The notes under the pieces are model-generated. The model searched no databases. It saw nothing but the letters and a program-made list of their open reading frames with translations, and had not been told where the DNA came from. From CAYLHS01 sp964383535 (GTDB taxonomy: Bacteria > Actinomycetota > Acidimicrobiia > Spongiisociales > UBA4744): a stretch of DNA of 28,417 nucleotides. The translations under genes and the position numbers were made by a program. The stretch spans positions 1 to 28,417 of the forward strand of contig CAYLHS010000023.1 in assembly GCA_964383535.1 (NCBI GenBank), written 5' to 3'. This document shows, one piece after another, positions 1 to 7,260 of the stretch; positions within the stretch are counted from its first letter, which is position 1, and each line of letters begins with the position of its first letter.

Positions 1-181
1 CGACCTGTTTCGGGTCGAGACTCCACGCGCAGTCGTATCGGGCGGCCAGTTCCTCGCCCCGTTCAGCCCTTCGAACACCAAGCGAGAGGTCAGCCGGCTC
101 CCAGCCCCCCCGCAGGAGGCCGGCGACGAGCGCCTCGCCCATCGCTCCCACGCCGATGACTGCGACCGTTGGATGCGCCAT
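1..181 (-). CDS. proC: Pyrroline-5-carboxylate reductase, N-terminal part (cut by window edge)
   Basis: Only the first 60 codons are inside the window; the gene runs off the left edge. The protein begins MAHPTVAVIGVGAMGEAL, a beta strand followed by the GxGxMG dinucleotide-binding loop of a Rossmann fold, with a basic VRR stretch about 35 residues in that would suit NADP(H). This pattern is typical of ProC, which reduces pyrroline-5-carboxylate to proline in the cytosol. The ATG lies 7 bases after the udk stop codon, so the two genes are probably co-transcribed. Another beta-hydroxyacid-dehydrogenase-like enzyme is possible because the catalytic part is missing, but the start of the protein fits ProC best. 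Confidence 0.8.
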   Translation of the reverse strand, partial: MAHPTVAVIGVGAMGEALVAGLLRGGWEPADLSLGVRRAERGEELAARYDCAWSLDPKQV

Positions 182-188
182 CAGGCGA

Positions 189-860
189 TTATACGAGTCC
201 GGGCAGCGCGCCCGGCAGGTGCGGAGGTTCCCCGTTCAACCGCTGGCGGACCAGCCCGAGCACTGCCGCAACGGCACCCTTGTTGTAGCCCTCGGGAATG
301 ATCAGATCGGCATACAGCTTGGACGGCTCAACGAACCGAAGGTGCATGGGGCGCACGGTTGTGAGGTACTGCTGGATGACGGAATCCATCGTCCGTCCAC
401 GCTCGGTGGTATCCCGCTGAAGACGCCTCAGCACCCTCAGGTCCGCGTCGGTGTCGACGAACACCTTGAGGTCGAGCAGCGCTCGCAGCTGAGGGTCGGC
501 GAGCACGAGAATGCCGTCGATGATGATCACCGGACTCGGATCGATCCTGACGGTCTCCGGAGATCGAAGATGCTGGGTGAAATCGTACACGGGACGCTCG
601 ATCGATCTCCCGTCGACAAGCGTCTCTAGGTGGTGTACCAGCAGCTCGGTTTCGAGCGAGTCCGGATGGTCGTAGTTGATCTTCGACCGCTCCTCGAACG
701 TCAGCCCGTCGAGATGCCGGTAGTAGGAGTCGTGCTCCAGCACCGAGACTTGCGCACCACCGACTTCGGCTACGACAGCCGACGAGATAGTCGTCTTTCC
801 AGAGCCCGAACCGCCCGCGATCCCGATGACGAGCGGCCGCTCGGACAACGCGCTCTCCAC
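189..860 (-). CDS. udk: Uridine kinase
   Basis: A 223-residue cytosolic kinase that phosphorylates uridine and cytidine in pyrimidine salvage. The P-loop GIAGGSGSGKTT is at residues 13-24, followed by LEHDSYYRHLD and the NYDHPDS motif at about 62-68, both characteristic of uridine kinase and used for nucleoside binding. VIIIDGILVL near residue 112 is the Walker B-like strand, and RRLQRDTTERGR is the lid with its arginines. The length agrees with the family. The start is a GTG; no ATG is available in frame upstream. It precedes proC by 7 bases. Phosphoribulokinase is a relative, but the NYDHP motif favours uridine kinase. Confidence 0.93.
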   Translation of the reverse strand: MESALSERPLVIGIAGGSGSGKTTISSAVVAEVGGAQVSVLEHDSYYRHLDGLTFEERSKINYDHPDSLETELLVHHLETLVDGRSIERPVYDFTQHLRSPETVRIDPSPVIIIDGILVLADPQLRALLDLKVFVDTDADLRVLRRLQRDTTERGRTMDSVIQQYLTTVRPMHLRFVEPSKLYADLIIPEGYNKGAVAAVLGLVRQRLNGEPPHLPGALPGLV

Positions 861-1003
861 GCTCGTCAGGGTAGTCGGCGGTGCTCCATCTGATGGCGCC
901 GGCGATGGTCACCGCGAGTCTCGCCCATGGCGGGGACGCAGGGCGCAGGCACGCGGTGTCATCCGGGCGTTGCGAACGCGCCAGACGTTGCAGGGTCAGA
1001 GCG

Positions 1004-2254
1004 CTACCCGCACCCGCCTGCGGTTGGGCCGGTCTGCTCTGCGAGCTTCACCTTCGTCGTGTACTCCAGGTCGTACTCCTCGGGATCCGGATTCGAGGCC
1101 GAGTACCCGGACCCGATCGCGGTCGGGAACACGAATCGTGCCTGATCGCCCGCAACCGGATACGTGACCGGATGGATATCGGAACCCGCGAAGATGTCGA
1201 GCCATCCATTGAGACCCCCGGCGAGGATGTAGACATTCGGGACGTCTTGCGCCACGAGCACCTTCCATGCCTCGGTGGCCTCTTCCTCGCCGTTGCCCAT
1301 CGCGACGATTGCGGTCTTCCCGGGGTTGTCGAGCAACTCGGGGACCAATGCGTCAACCGCTTCGGCCGTCGGATCGACCTGACGGGCCCAGGCGAGATGG
1401 AACATGTTGAACTCGGCTTCAGGCCGTACGTCGAGCATGACGAGCTTGATCTTGTTGTTGTTCATCAGTTCGAGAAGCTCGCCGGGTTCGATCTGCACCT
1501 CGCGATTCGCCAGCACCTCGTTCTTCTGTGTCGCGACGCGGTCCCACCTCTGCTCCCAACCCGGCTGTCCGATGAACATCACCAGGAGTCCCACGACGAG
1601 AAATGCGCCGGCTCCGACATACCGGGCTTTCGGCAACGCCTTCGGATCGACGCCCCCGTACTTCTTCTCGAACCACTCGGCTGCCCAGAAGAACACGAAC
1701 GCGAACAGGATGACGAGCACGACCGTCGTACCGGTCGAGACGTGGAGCCACTCCGGAAGCGTGAATCTGCCCATCGACCACCCGTACCAGAACGTGGCGA
1801 ACGAGTCGACGGTCTCTCCGAAGACGAAAATGCCCGTGAAGATCCCCCCTAGGTAGAACAGTGCGTCGATGCTTCCGGTAGCTGCCGCCGTCGCCGACGT
1901 ACCGGGGCAGAATCCGCCGATCGTGAAACCGACACCCATGATGATTCCGCCGACGATGCCGGGCCACAGGTACGTCGGATCCACGAAGAGCTTCGTGTAG
2001 TCGAGAATGCCGATGCCCGACGACAGGAAGATGAGTGTCATGGCGGTGATGATGGCCGTGAACATGACCTTGAGAACGCGCATGTCCTTCAGGTAGAACT
2101 GCGCAGCGAGGTTCGGCGAGTAAGCGAACCCTGCCTGTTCGAGTGCCGTGCCGAACAGGATCCCGATGATGAGATAGAGGCCATACGCGAGCCACTTGCC
2201 GAGATCCGCTTCGATAGGAAACGGGGCGATGGCGAGTGTCAGGAACATCTCCAT
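1004..2254 (-). CDS. YeeE/YedE-family sulfur transporter half with C-terminal cysteine-less rhodanese domain
   Basis: A 416-residue membrane protein. Residues 1-230 hold about six membrane segments (near 22-40, 63-82, 97-115, 128-146, 174-191, 212-229) and the YeeE/YedE (Sulf_transp) signature GGFCPGTS with Cys116; in characterised TsuA-type thiosulfate transporters such membrane-buried cysteines contact the substrate. Residues 255-355 form a rhodanese fold: LDVRPEAEF, then AGGLNGW. The loop that should hold the catalytic cysteine reads IVAMGNGEEEAT, so sulfurtransferase activity by the usual route is not expected. The protein ends in AGGCG, placing a cysteine next to the C-terminus. The start chosen is the ATG whose A is the last base of the preceding TGA; the open frame extends further upstream only through the neighbouring gene. 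Last gene of the sulfur operon. The substrate (thiosulfate, sulfide, other) is inferred. Confidence 0.85.
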   Translation of the reverse strand: MEMFLTLAIAPFPIEADLGKWLAYGLYLIIGILFGTALEQAGFAYSPNLAAQFYLKDMRVLKVMFTAIITAMTLIFLSSGIGILDYTKLFVDPTYLWPGIVGGIIMGVGFTIGGFCPGTSATAAATGSIDALFYLGGIFTGIFVFGETVDSFATFWYGWSMGRFTLPEWLHVSTGTTVVLVILFAFVFFWAAEWFEKKYGGVDPKALPKARYVGAGAFLVVGLLVMFIGQPGWEQRWDRVATQKNEVLANREVQIEPGELLELMNNNKIKLVMLDVRPEAEFNMFHLAWARQVDPTAEAVDALVPELLDNPGKTAIVAMGNGEEEATEAWKVLVAQDVPNVYILAGGLNGWLDIFAGSDIHPVTYPVAGDQARFVFPTAIGSGYSASNPDPEEYDLEYTTKVKLAEQTGPTAGGCG

Positions 2255-2772
2255 CACGTCCACAGCTTTCGAACGAACCACGCGACGGCGTAGCCGCCGG
2301 CGAACATGGCGAACATGAACGCCCAGCTCCCCACCGACAGCACGGCACCGCCTGACAATGCTTGACCTGAGGTGCATCCCCGAGCGAATCTGGCGCCGAA
2401 CCCCATGATCGTGCCGCCCACGAATGCGGCCGCCCATCGAGTCCTCACGGAGATGTTCGGGCCCTTGCCGGTTCTGACCTTGAACCGACCACTGAACCAC
2501 GATGACAGGAACCCCCCGACCGGGACACCGATCAGGAGCGGCACGATCCACAGATCGAGCGGGTTCTTGTCGCCTCCCGCATATGCCGCCAGATAGCCCG
2601 TTCGATCGACATGGCCCGATGCCACGACGTCCTCGAGCCATGCCCAGATCCGCTGGAATCCGCCCGAGGCGCCCAAACCGTTGCCGGTGATGAAGAACGC
2701 GGCGAACAGCACGAGCCCCAACAGCACCCCGCCGAGGTAGGGGTTGATCCACGGCTTCTCGGGTCGTGTCAT
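2254..2772 (-). CDS. YeeE/YedE-family sulfur transporter, N-terminal half protein
   Basis: A 172-residue integral membrane protein with four to five hydrophobic segments. The motif FARGCTSGQALSGG, near residue 130, is the other conserved cysteine motif of the YeeE/YedE family. In many bacteria the family occurs as two short proteins encoded side by side, and this gene plus the next one (with GGFCPGTS) look like such a pair forming one transporter. Its ATG overlaps the stop of the cytochrome gene upstream (ATGA), and its own TGA overlaps the start of the rhodanese-fused partner. The hydrophilic loop around GGDKNPLDLW and the basic FSGRFKVRTGKG stretch are ordinary for the family. Transport of thiosulfate or a related reduced sulfur species is known for TsuA-type members and is inferred here. 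Confidence 0.85.
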   Translation of the reverse strand: MTRPEKPWINPYLGGVLLGLVLFAAFFITGNGLGASGGFQRIWAWLEDVVASGHVDRTGYLAAYAGGDKNPLDLWIVPLLIGVPVGGFLSSWFSGRFKVRTGKGPNISVRTRWAAAFVGGTIMGFGARFARGCTSGQALSGGAVLSVGSWAFMFAMFAGGYAVAWFVRKLWT

Positions 2773-5459
2773 GTCGCAACCTCCTCATGAAGTTCGATGG
2801 CTTCCCAGCCGGAGATCATCGCCTTGATCGCAGCGAGCGGTGTCGCCCCGGTCGTCGTCAAGTACACGTGCAGGATCACGAACGAGGCGAACAGCCATGC
2901 GATCAGCGAATGGAATGGCAGGAGGAACCCGAGCCCGCCGAGGGAAGCGGTCACCGATGGCCAGTGCTCGGCGCCCCAGATCATGATCCCGGTGATCATC
3001 TGAAGGGGCAGCAGTACGTTGAGGATGACCACGTAGGTCATCTGCTGGAGCGGGTTCATCTTGTGGCGGGCATCCTTCTCAAACGGATGCGGTTCCCCCT
3101 GGAAGATGCCCTTGATGTAGAACATCATCTGTTCGACGGCCTGATCGAAGAACCCTCTCGGCCGTGGGATGTAGTTGCGGATCGCGCCGCTCGCAACATG
3201 CCAGATGATCGAGAGCAGAGCGTTCGCGACGAGGATTGCTGCGACGACATTGTGGGTGATCACGAGCCTGGTGAAGCTCGCCGTGCCCACCCATCCCGGC
3301 CAGTGGACGATCGCCCCCGTGATGATCAGGATGATGATTGCAACCGCCTGAAGCCAGTGCCAGAACCTCTCGTACGGTTCGTAGATATGGACCAGCTCGG
3401 TCACCGGTCGCGCCTTGCGGAGCCTGCGAGTGAACAGATACCTGAGCGACCCGTGGACGGCGATTCCGATGAACGTCATCGCCAGGAGGAACCAACCGAG
3501 CCAGTCGATCCATCCTCCCACCCTGCTTCCGAGGATGGCGATCGAAGTCCCTGATGTCGACGGCCGGTACCACAGCGAGCCGTCGGCGTCCGTCTCGACC
3601 GAGCCCGTTGCCTCGGTGTTGGTGCCGTCGACGAAGTGTGGAATCACCCCGCCCGGCACGTAAGACGCAAGTTGCATCGGAGCGGTGATGCGCGAGTCCT
3701 TCGTGTGACACGTCGTGCAGTCTCTCGTCGCAAAGTCGCCGCCGGTCACGCCGTGGCTGATCGAGTACGGCTGGATCTCGGCATCGATGCGGGGGTCGTC
3801 CAACCCAAGCGACTCGAGCCTTGCCACGACCGTCGTCTGCTTGGCTTCGGTGTCGATGGCAAGTTCTCCATCGGAGATGATGCCGTTCCCGTCGGTGTCG
3901 AACGCGGTCATGATCTCCGGCCGGTACGAATCCCTCTCGAGGAATGCATGCTCGAGGTCGAGGAGACGAACCGGGCGAGCGGGATTGCCATAGACCCAGA
4001 ACCATGACGACACGAGGTTGTACGGTGCGAGCTGCGTCGACCCTTCTCGTCCCACGCGTTCCAGCACGACGGGCTCGTAGCCGGTGATGAGCGACGCCAC
4101 GTCGTCGGTCGGGCCATCGATGCCTCGCGGTATCTCGATCGGGCTGCCGTCGAGATGGATGACCGTCCAGTCGTACTGGGCGGCGGCCGGTTCATACACC
4201 GCCGGCACATGGCAGGTTTCGCACGCGAGCTGCTCCATGTGGCGATCCGAGTACGGAAGCCAGGCATGTGCCTTCTCGGTCTCATGGCACGAATCGCACG
4301 ATCGCATCGTGTAGTCGAGCTCCGGGGCCAGCGTTCCCTGTGCGCTCCGGCCCTTCGCGAGGTTGTGGTTGGGACGATTCAGGTAGTCGGAGAAGTCGGC
4401 TCTGCGCACGTCCACGCTCAGGTAGCTGGTGAGCTTCGTCTCGAGGTAGATCGGGTTGTTGAGCGAGTGATGACAATCCGTGCAGCTGACGAGGCGTTCC
4501 GCGTGGATGTCCCAGGATCGGTTCAGCTCCTGCTTGCCGGCCAGATTCAGCGCCGAGTCCGAAATGCGCTGCCCCGAGAACACCAGGCCAGTGGTGAGGG
4601 TCTCCCACCCGCCGAACTCGGACCCCACATCTGCGAGCGGCGCATCGGAGGTGTGCACGATTCCGTGGCAGATACCACAGTTGTCGCTGGTTGGTGCCTG
4701 AATCTGAACGTGCTGGGCGGACAGCTTGCCGTCGGCATCGAACGCTCCCGGATTCCACGTCCATGTCCCGTCGATCGCTTTGGAGACGATGCCGGTTCCG
4801 TACAACGTCGCTGTGTCGGCCCATGCGAACTGCCCCGCCTCGAGGGTCTCCACGCGAGCCTCCTGATCGGGATGTGGCGCATGACAGAGGAAGCAGTTCG
4901 GCTCTTCGACGCCAGAAGCACTCCAATCCCACGCGACCTCTTCACCGGTGGCCATGTCGAGCACATGGGTCTCGGGATCGTGTGCGACCACAGGCACGCC
5001 CTCCAACGCACCGCCCTGCCGAGAGGTCATTGCCGGACCACCACCCGACTGTCGGAATCCGAGAGTCTCGATCCAGATTGCGGTTCCGAGGTCGAGGAGC
5101 GAGTCTCCCTGAGGGCTGAGGTACCGGTAGGTGATCGGGTTCCACTCCCCGAACCAGCCGGTGCTCGTGTCCCACGGCCGACCCGACTCCGTCTCACCCG
5201 GTGCTGTCATCGACGACAACCCGGAGTCGGCGTGGTAGCTGTGCGACTCGATGAACTCGGTATCGTGACACTGCCCACAGGTCTGCATCGTCGACACCGG
5301 CTCGCCGCTGTCGAGTACGTTGCTCCCGTCAGAATCGAGCATCTCGAACTGAGGGTGAGACGTGGCGATGTCTGCGGAGGCGGGTCCGCCGACAACGACC
5401 GCCGCGGCAGCCAGAAACGCAACAACGGCTCCCCCCACCAGACGCCCGACCTTCCTCAC
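2769..5459 (-). CDS. Seven-haem cytochrome c fused to a cytochrome b561-type quinol oxidase domain
   Basis: An 896-residue redox protein. Residues 8-29 are a signal peptide ending PASA-D. The exported part has seven CxxCH haem c sites, at residues 61, 189, 261, 326, 388, 413 and 581. Two EF-hand-like acidic loops, LDSDGSNVLDSGE (41-53) and FDTDGNGIISDGE (520-532), suggest bound calcium. A membrane segment at about 650-670 is followed by a four-helix cytochrome b domain (about 700-872) like the thiosulfate-reductase/formate-dehydrogenase cytochrome b subunits, with candidate haem b histidines H701, H736, H754, H850 and H864. The fusion would take electrons from menaquinol and pass them through its own haems to the octahaem partner. 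Start: the GTG at 5459 overlaps the upstream TGA and directly precedes the signal peptide; the open frame upstream only shadows the neighbouring gene. Part of the four-gene operon. Confidence 0.88.
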   Translation of the reverse strand: MRKVGRLVGGAVVAFLAAAAVVVGGPASADIATSHPQFEMLDSDGSNVLDSGEPVSTMQTCGQCHDTEFIESHSYHADSGLSSMTAPGETESGRPWDTSTGWFGEWNPITYRYLSPQGDSLLDLGTAIWIETLGFRQSGGGPAMTSRQGGALEGVPVVAHDPETHVLDMATGEEVAWDWSASGVEEPNCFLCHAPHPDQEARVETLEAGQFAWADTATLYGTGIVSKAIDGTWTWNPGAFDADGKLSAQHVQIQAPTSDNCGICHGIVHTSDAPLADVGSEFGGWETLTTGLVFSGQRISDSALNLAGKQELNRSWDIHAERLVSCTDCHHSLNNPIYLETKLTSYLSVDVRRADFSDYLNRPNHNLAKGRSAQGTLAPELDYTMRSCDSCHETEKAHAWLPYSDRHMEQLACETCHVPAVYEPAAAQYDWTVIHLDGSPIEIPRGIDGPTDDVASLITGYEPVVLERVGREGSTQLAPYNLVSSWFWVYGNPARPVRLLDLEHAFLERDSYRPEIMTAFDTDGNGIISDGELAIDTEAKQTTVVARLESLGLDDPRIDAEIQPYSISHGVTGGDFATRDCTTCHTKDSRITAPMQLASYVPGGVIPHFVDGTNTEATGSVETDADGSLWYRPSTSGTSIAILGSRVGGWIDWLGWFLLAMTFIGIAVHGSLRYLFTRRLRKARPVTELVHIYEPYERFWHWLQAVAIIILIITGAIVHWPGWVGTASFTRLVITHNVVAAILVANALLSIIWHVASGAIRNYIPRPRGFFDQAVEQMMFYIKGIFQGEPHPFEKDARHKMNPLQQMTYVVILNVLLPLQMITGIMIWGAEHWPSVTASLGGLGFLLPFHSLIAWLFASFVILHVYLTTTGATPLAAIKAMISGWEAIELHEEVAT

Positions 5460-6916
5460 TGTCCACCCCCGACCAGGCCCAGCTCCGCCCTTCCGCCAGA
5501 GAACAGTGGATCGTTCGGGTAGCCGAGCGCCTCCCAGTCCATCCGGCCACCGTCGCCATGGCAGTCGTCGCACTGAAGGGCCTCTTGCGCCGGTTGCACC
5601 ATGTGGGTGATCGGCCACCACATGTCGGTCCTGGTGAAGCCGTACTCGCCACTGAACCCCGTGCCGGTGATCTCTCCGCCGAGTTCGAGCGCCAGAGACC
5701 AGTCGAAGTCCACCCAGTAGCCGCCATCACCGGCCAGTTTCGGCTGAAGGAGGATATTGAGCTCGGTGTCGTACGGCTGCTTCGCTCTGTGCACCTTGAA
5801 CGGCCAGATCTTCGATCCCGTGTCCGTGATGTCCCCGTTTGGAGCATTCAGAGCTGTCGGCCCATCCGTCGAGATCGGATCTCCGAGCAGATACCTGTCC
5901 GACGTACCGTCGTTCCAGAAGTACTCGGGTACGACGTTCGTGTCGTACACGAAGCTGCCTTTGATCTTCAAGTACGTGTAGTGGTCATCGGGGATGTTGT
6001 CGTTACCGGTCGTCGACCAATCCCACCACAGCTTCGTCGGGTCCTTGAGCGCATACTCGGGGATGTGGCATGTCTGGCAGGCGATCGCATCGGTGTGCCC
6101 GTTCAGCCGCTCGTCGGTGTGAGGCTTCGCATCGTGACAGTTCGTGCAGAAGATCTCGTTGCGAGCGTCGAGTGCCACCGACGTGGACGTCCCCATGATC
6201 TGGTGGTCGATGGCGGTGTGGCAGTCGGTGCAAACGAAGTCGTATTCGCCCATGTGCACGTCGATGGTCTCGTCGGGGTAGATGAGCGAGTCGTCCAGAT
6301 CACCGTGCTTCACACCATTGCCGCCACCGCCATCGAAGTGGCACTGTCCGCAGTTCCACCGAGAGGGGTTGGCGACACTCTGTGCGGCGGCGACCAGATC
6401 GGAACCCTCGGCCGGGTTCCCCGAGTCACCCTTCGCATACGCGTCGGATTGGTTGTGGCAGACGAGGCAGTCGATATTCGCCGGGTCGTTGAAATCGAAC
6501 GTCTCGTCAGACCAGCCGTAGCCGGCATGACACGAGGTGCACTTCGGCCAGTTCCCCTGCACGCCCAGGCAGAAGTTGTTCAGCGCGTTGGCCTTGCCAA
6601 ACGCGATCTCCTCGCCGTCCACGTTCACGGGGGGGTTGAGCCACGTGAAGTGCTCGGAGTGCAACATGTCGTCCCCTGCATCCGGATGGCACTCGAGGCA
6701 CGCCTTGGTCACGTCTTGACCCGTCTCGTAGGGACCCGGCATCAGGGCTGTGTGGTCCACGTGCCCGAGATCCTCGGGGACTCCGTTCCACGGATCGCCC
6801 GGAGTCGCCGGGCTTCGAAGCGGCACGAAGATGACGAGTGGGATGAGGATGACGGCGAGGATCGCTACGAGCCCGATGAGGAGATCACGCCGCGCCGGTC
6901 GCTGTTCCCTACCCAT
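5456..6916 (-). CDS. Octahaem cytochrome c, tetrathionate reductase (OTR) family
   Basis: A 486-residue exported cytochrome with an N-terminal anchor (residues 11-33, after a basic start). It has eight CxxCH sites, at residues 73, 126, 150, 189, 229, 257, 280 and 449. The stretches around them match the Shewanella OTR type: YETGQDVTKACLECH, KCTSCHAGYGW, NCGQCHFDGGGG followed by VKHGDLDDSL, and DVHMGEYDFVCTDCH. OTR reduces tetrathionate in vitro and can also act on nitrite and hydroxylamine; in that enzyme one haem has a lysine instead of a histidine as distal ligand. It is first in the operon, behind a CsoR/CstR-type operator, and overlaps the b/c cytochrome by 4 bases. I see AAGGGA about 8 bases before the ATG. 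Tetrathionate as the true substrate is inferred from the family and from the sulfur-transport genes downstream. Confidence 0.9.
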   Translation of the reverse strand: MGREQRPARRDLLIGLVAILAVILIPLVIFVPLRSPATPGDPWNGVPEDLGHVDHTALMPGPYETGQDVTKACLECHPDAGDDMLHSEHFTWLNPPVNVDGEEIAFGKANALNNFCLGVQGNWPKCTSCHAGYGWSDETFDFNDPANIDCLVCHNQSDAYAKGDSGNPAEGSDLVAAAQSVANPSRWNCGQCHFDGGGGNGVKHGDLDDSLIYPDETIDVHMGEYDFVCTDCHTAIDHQIMGTSTSVALDARNEIFCTNCHDAKPHTDERLNGHTDAIACQTCHIPEYALKDPTKLWWDWSTTGNDNIPDDHYTYLKIKGSFVYDTNVVPEYFWNDGTSDRYLLGDPISTDGPTALNAPNGDITDTGSKIWPFKVHRAKQPYDTELNILLQPKLAGDGGYWVDFDWSLALELGGEITGTGFSGEYGFTRTDMWWPITHMVQPAQEALQCDDCHGDGGRMDWEALGYPNDPLFSGGRAELGLVGGGQ

Positions 6917-6968
6917 AACCTATTCCCTTGCTCGGATCACCCATCCAAAGGTCTACGTTATTACTCTA

Positions 6969-6984
6969 GTACCCCCTGGGGTAC
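6969..6984. promoter_or_regulatory. CsoR/CstR-type operator in front of the octahaem cytochrome operon
   Basis: The sequence GTACCCC-CT-GGGGTAC is a perfect 7-bp inverted repeat with a 2-base centre. It lies 53 bases upstream of the cytochrome ATG. TACCCC/GGGGTA palindromes are the operator type of CsoR-family repressors, including the persulfide sensor CstR that controls rhodanese and YeeE/YedE-type genes. The AT-rich TAATAA, read on the minus strand at 6963-6958, is a possible -10 box directly beside it; I see no good -35 box. No CsoR-family gene lies in this window. Confidence 0.6.
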
Positions 6985-7090
6985 CCAGATCCACACCGGG
7001 ATCCGGCGATGGTCATGCCGAGAAAAAGCCCGTTGCAGATGGGGAGAGGTGTGCCAGACTGGCCTCACCAGAGAAAGGAGGTGGTCCGAC

Positions 7091-7135
7091 TTGGTAGAAG
7101 GTTATTGCAGGACTCTGGAGGTGGCCGGCCGCTGA
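7091..7135 (+). CDS. Possible 14-residue leader peptide ORF with extended Shine-Dalgarno
   Basis: TTG-initiated ORF reading MVEGYCRTLEVAGR and ending in TGA. In front of it, 7072-7087 reads AGAAAGGAGGTGGTCC, which pairs almost without mismatch with the 3' end of 16S rRNA; the GGAGG core ends 9 bases before the TTG, an ideal distance. Two hairpins follow directly. The combination of an unusually strong ribosome site, a tiny ORF and downstream structure resembles a translated regulatory leader, but no gene follows on this strand: the next gene, the histidine kinase, comes from the opposite direction. The peptide contains one cysteine codon. Function unknown. Confidence 0.45.
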   Translation: MVEGYCRTLEVAGR

Positions 7136-7175
7136 AGCGACCGTCTTGTCGCTTCTGAGGGGCACCGCCCCGGGG
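7134..7175 (+). other. Tandem hairpins after the short leader ORF
   Basis: The first hairpin is GAAGCGAC (7134-7141), a 6-base loop, then GTCGCTTC (7148-7155); it overlaps the stop codon of the short ORF. The second is GGGGC (7159-7163), loop ACC, GCCCC (7167-7171), which can compete with the self-complementary CCCCGGGG at 7168-7175. Neither is followed by a T-run, so a classic terminator is not shown. They could also end transcription of the histidine kinase gene coming from the other side. Confidence 0.4.
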
Positions 7176-7260
7176 TGGCGACTACAACCGGACCACCGAG
7201 ACCTGGAGATCCGCATGCTGGTCCTCATGCGGCGACGTCAGTCGAAGTATCTCCGGGTCT

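Noticed and set aside
967..979. Terminator GCGTT-GCG-AACGC after the sulfur operon
   Set aside because: Only five base pairs and no T-run; too weak to annotate.
2255..2788. N-terminal extension of the rhodanese-fused YedE protein up to 594 residues
   Set aside because: The added 178 residues are Arg/Gly-rich, without family likeness, and lie in a second frame of the well-supported upstream YedE gene.
5460..5621. Longer start (950 residues) for the c7-b cytochrome
   Set aside because: The extra part overlaps the end of the octahaem gene; the GTG at 5459 gives an immediate signal peptide and a 4-base overlap like the other junctions.
7071..7087. Fragment of a 16S rRNA gene 3' end on the minus strand
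   Set aside because: The likeness is limited to the stretch complementary to the anti-Shine-Dalgarno sequence; neighbouring bases do not match 16S rRNA.
5558..7135. 525-residue open frame on the plus strand
   Set aside because: It is the antisense of the octahaem cytochrome gene; only its last 14 codons, which lie outside that gene, have an independent ribosome site.
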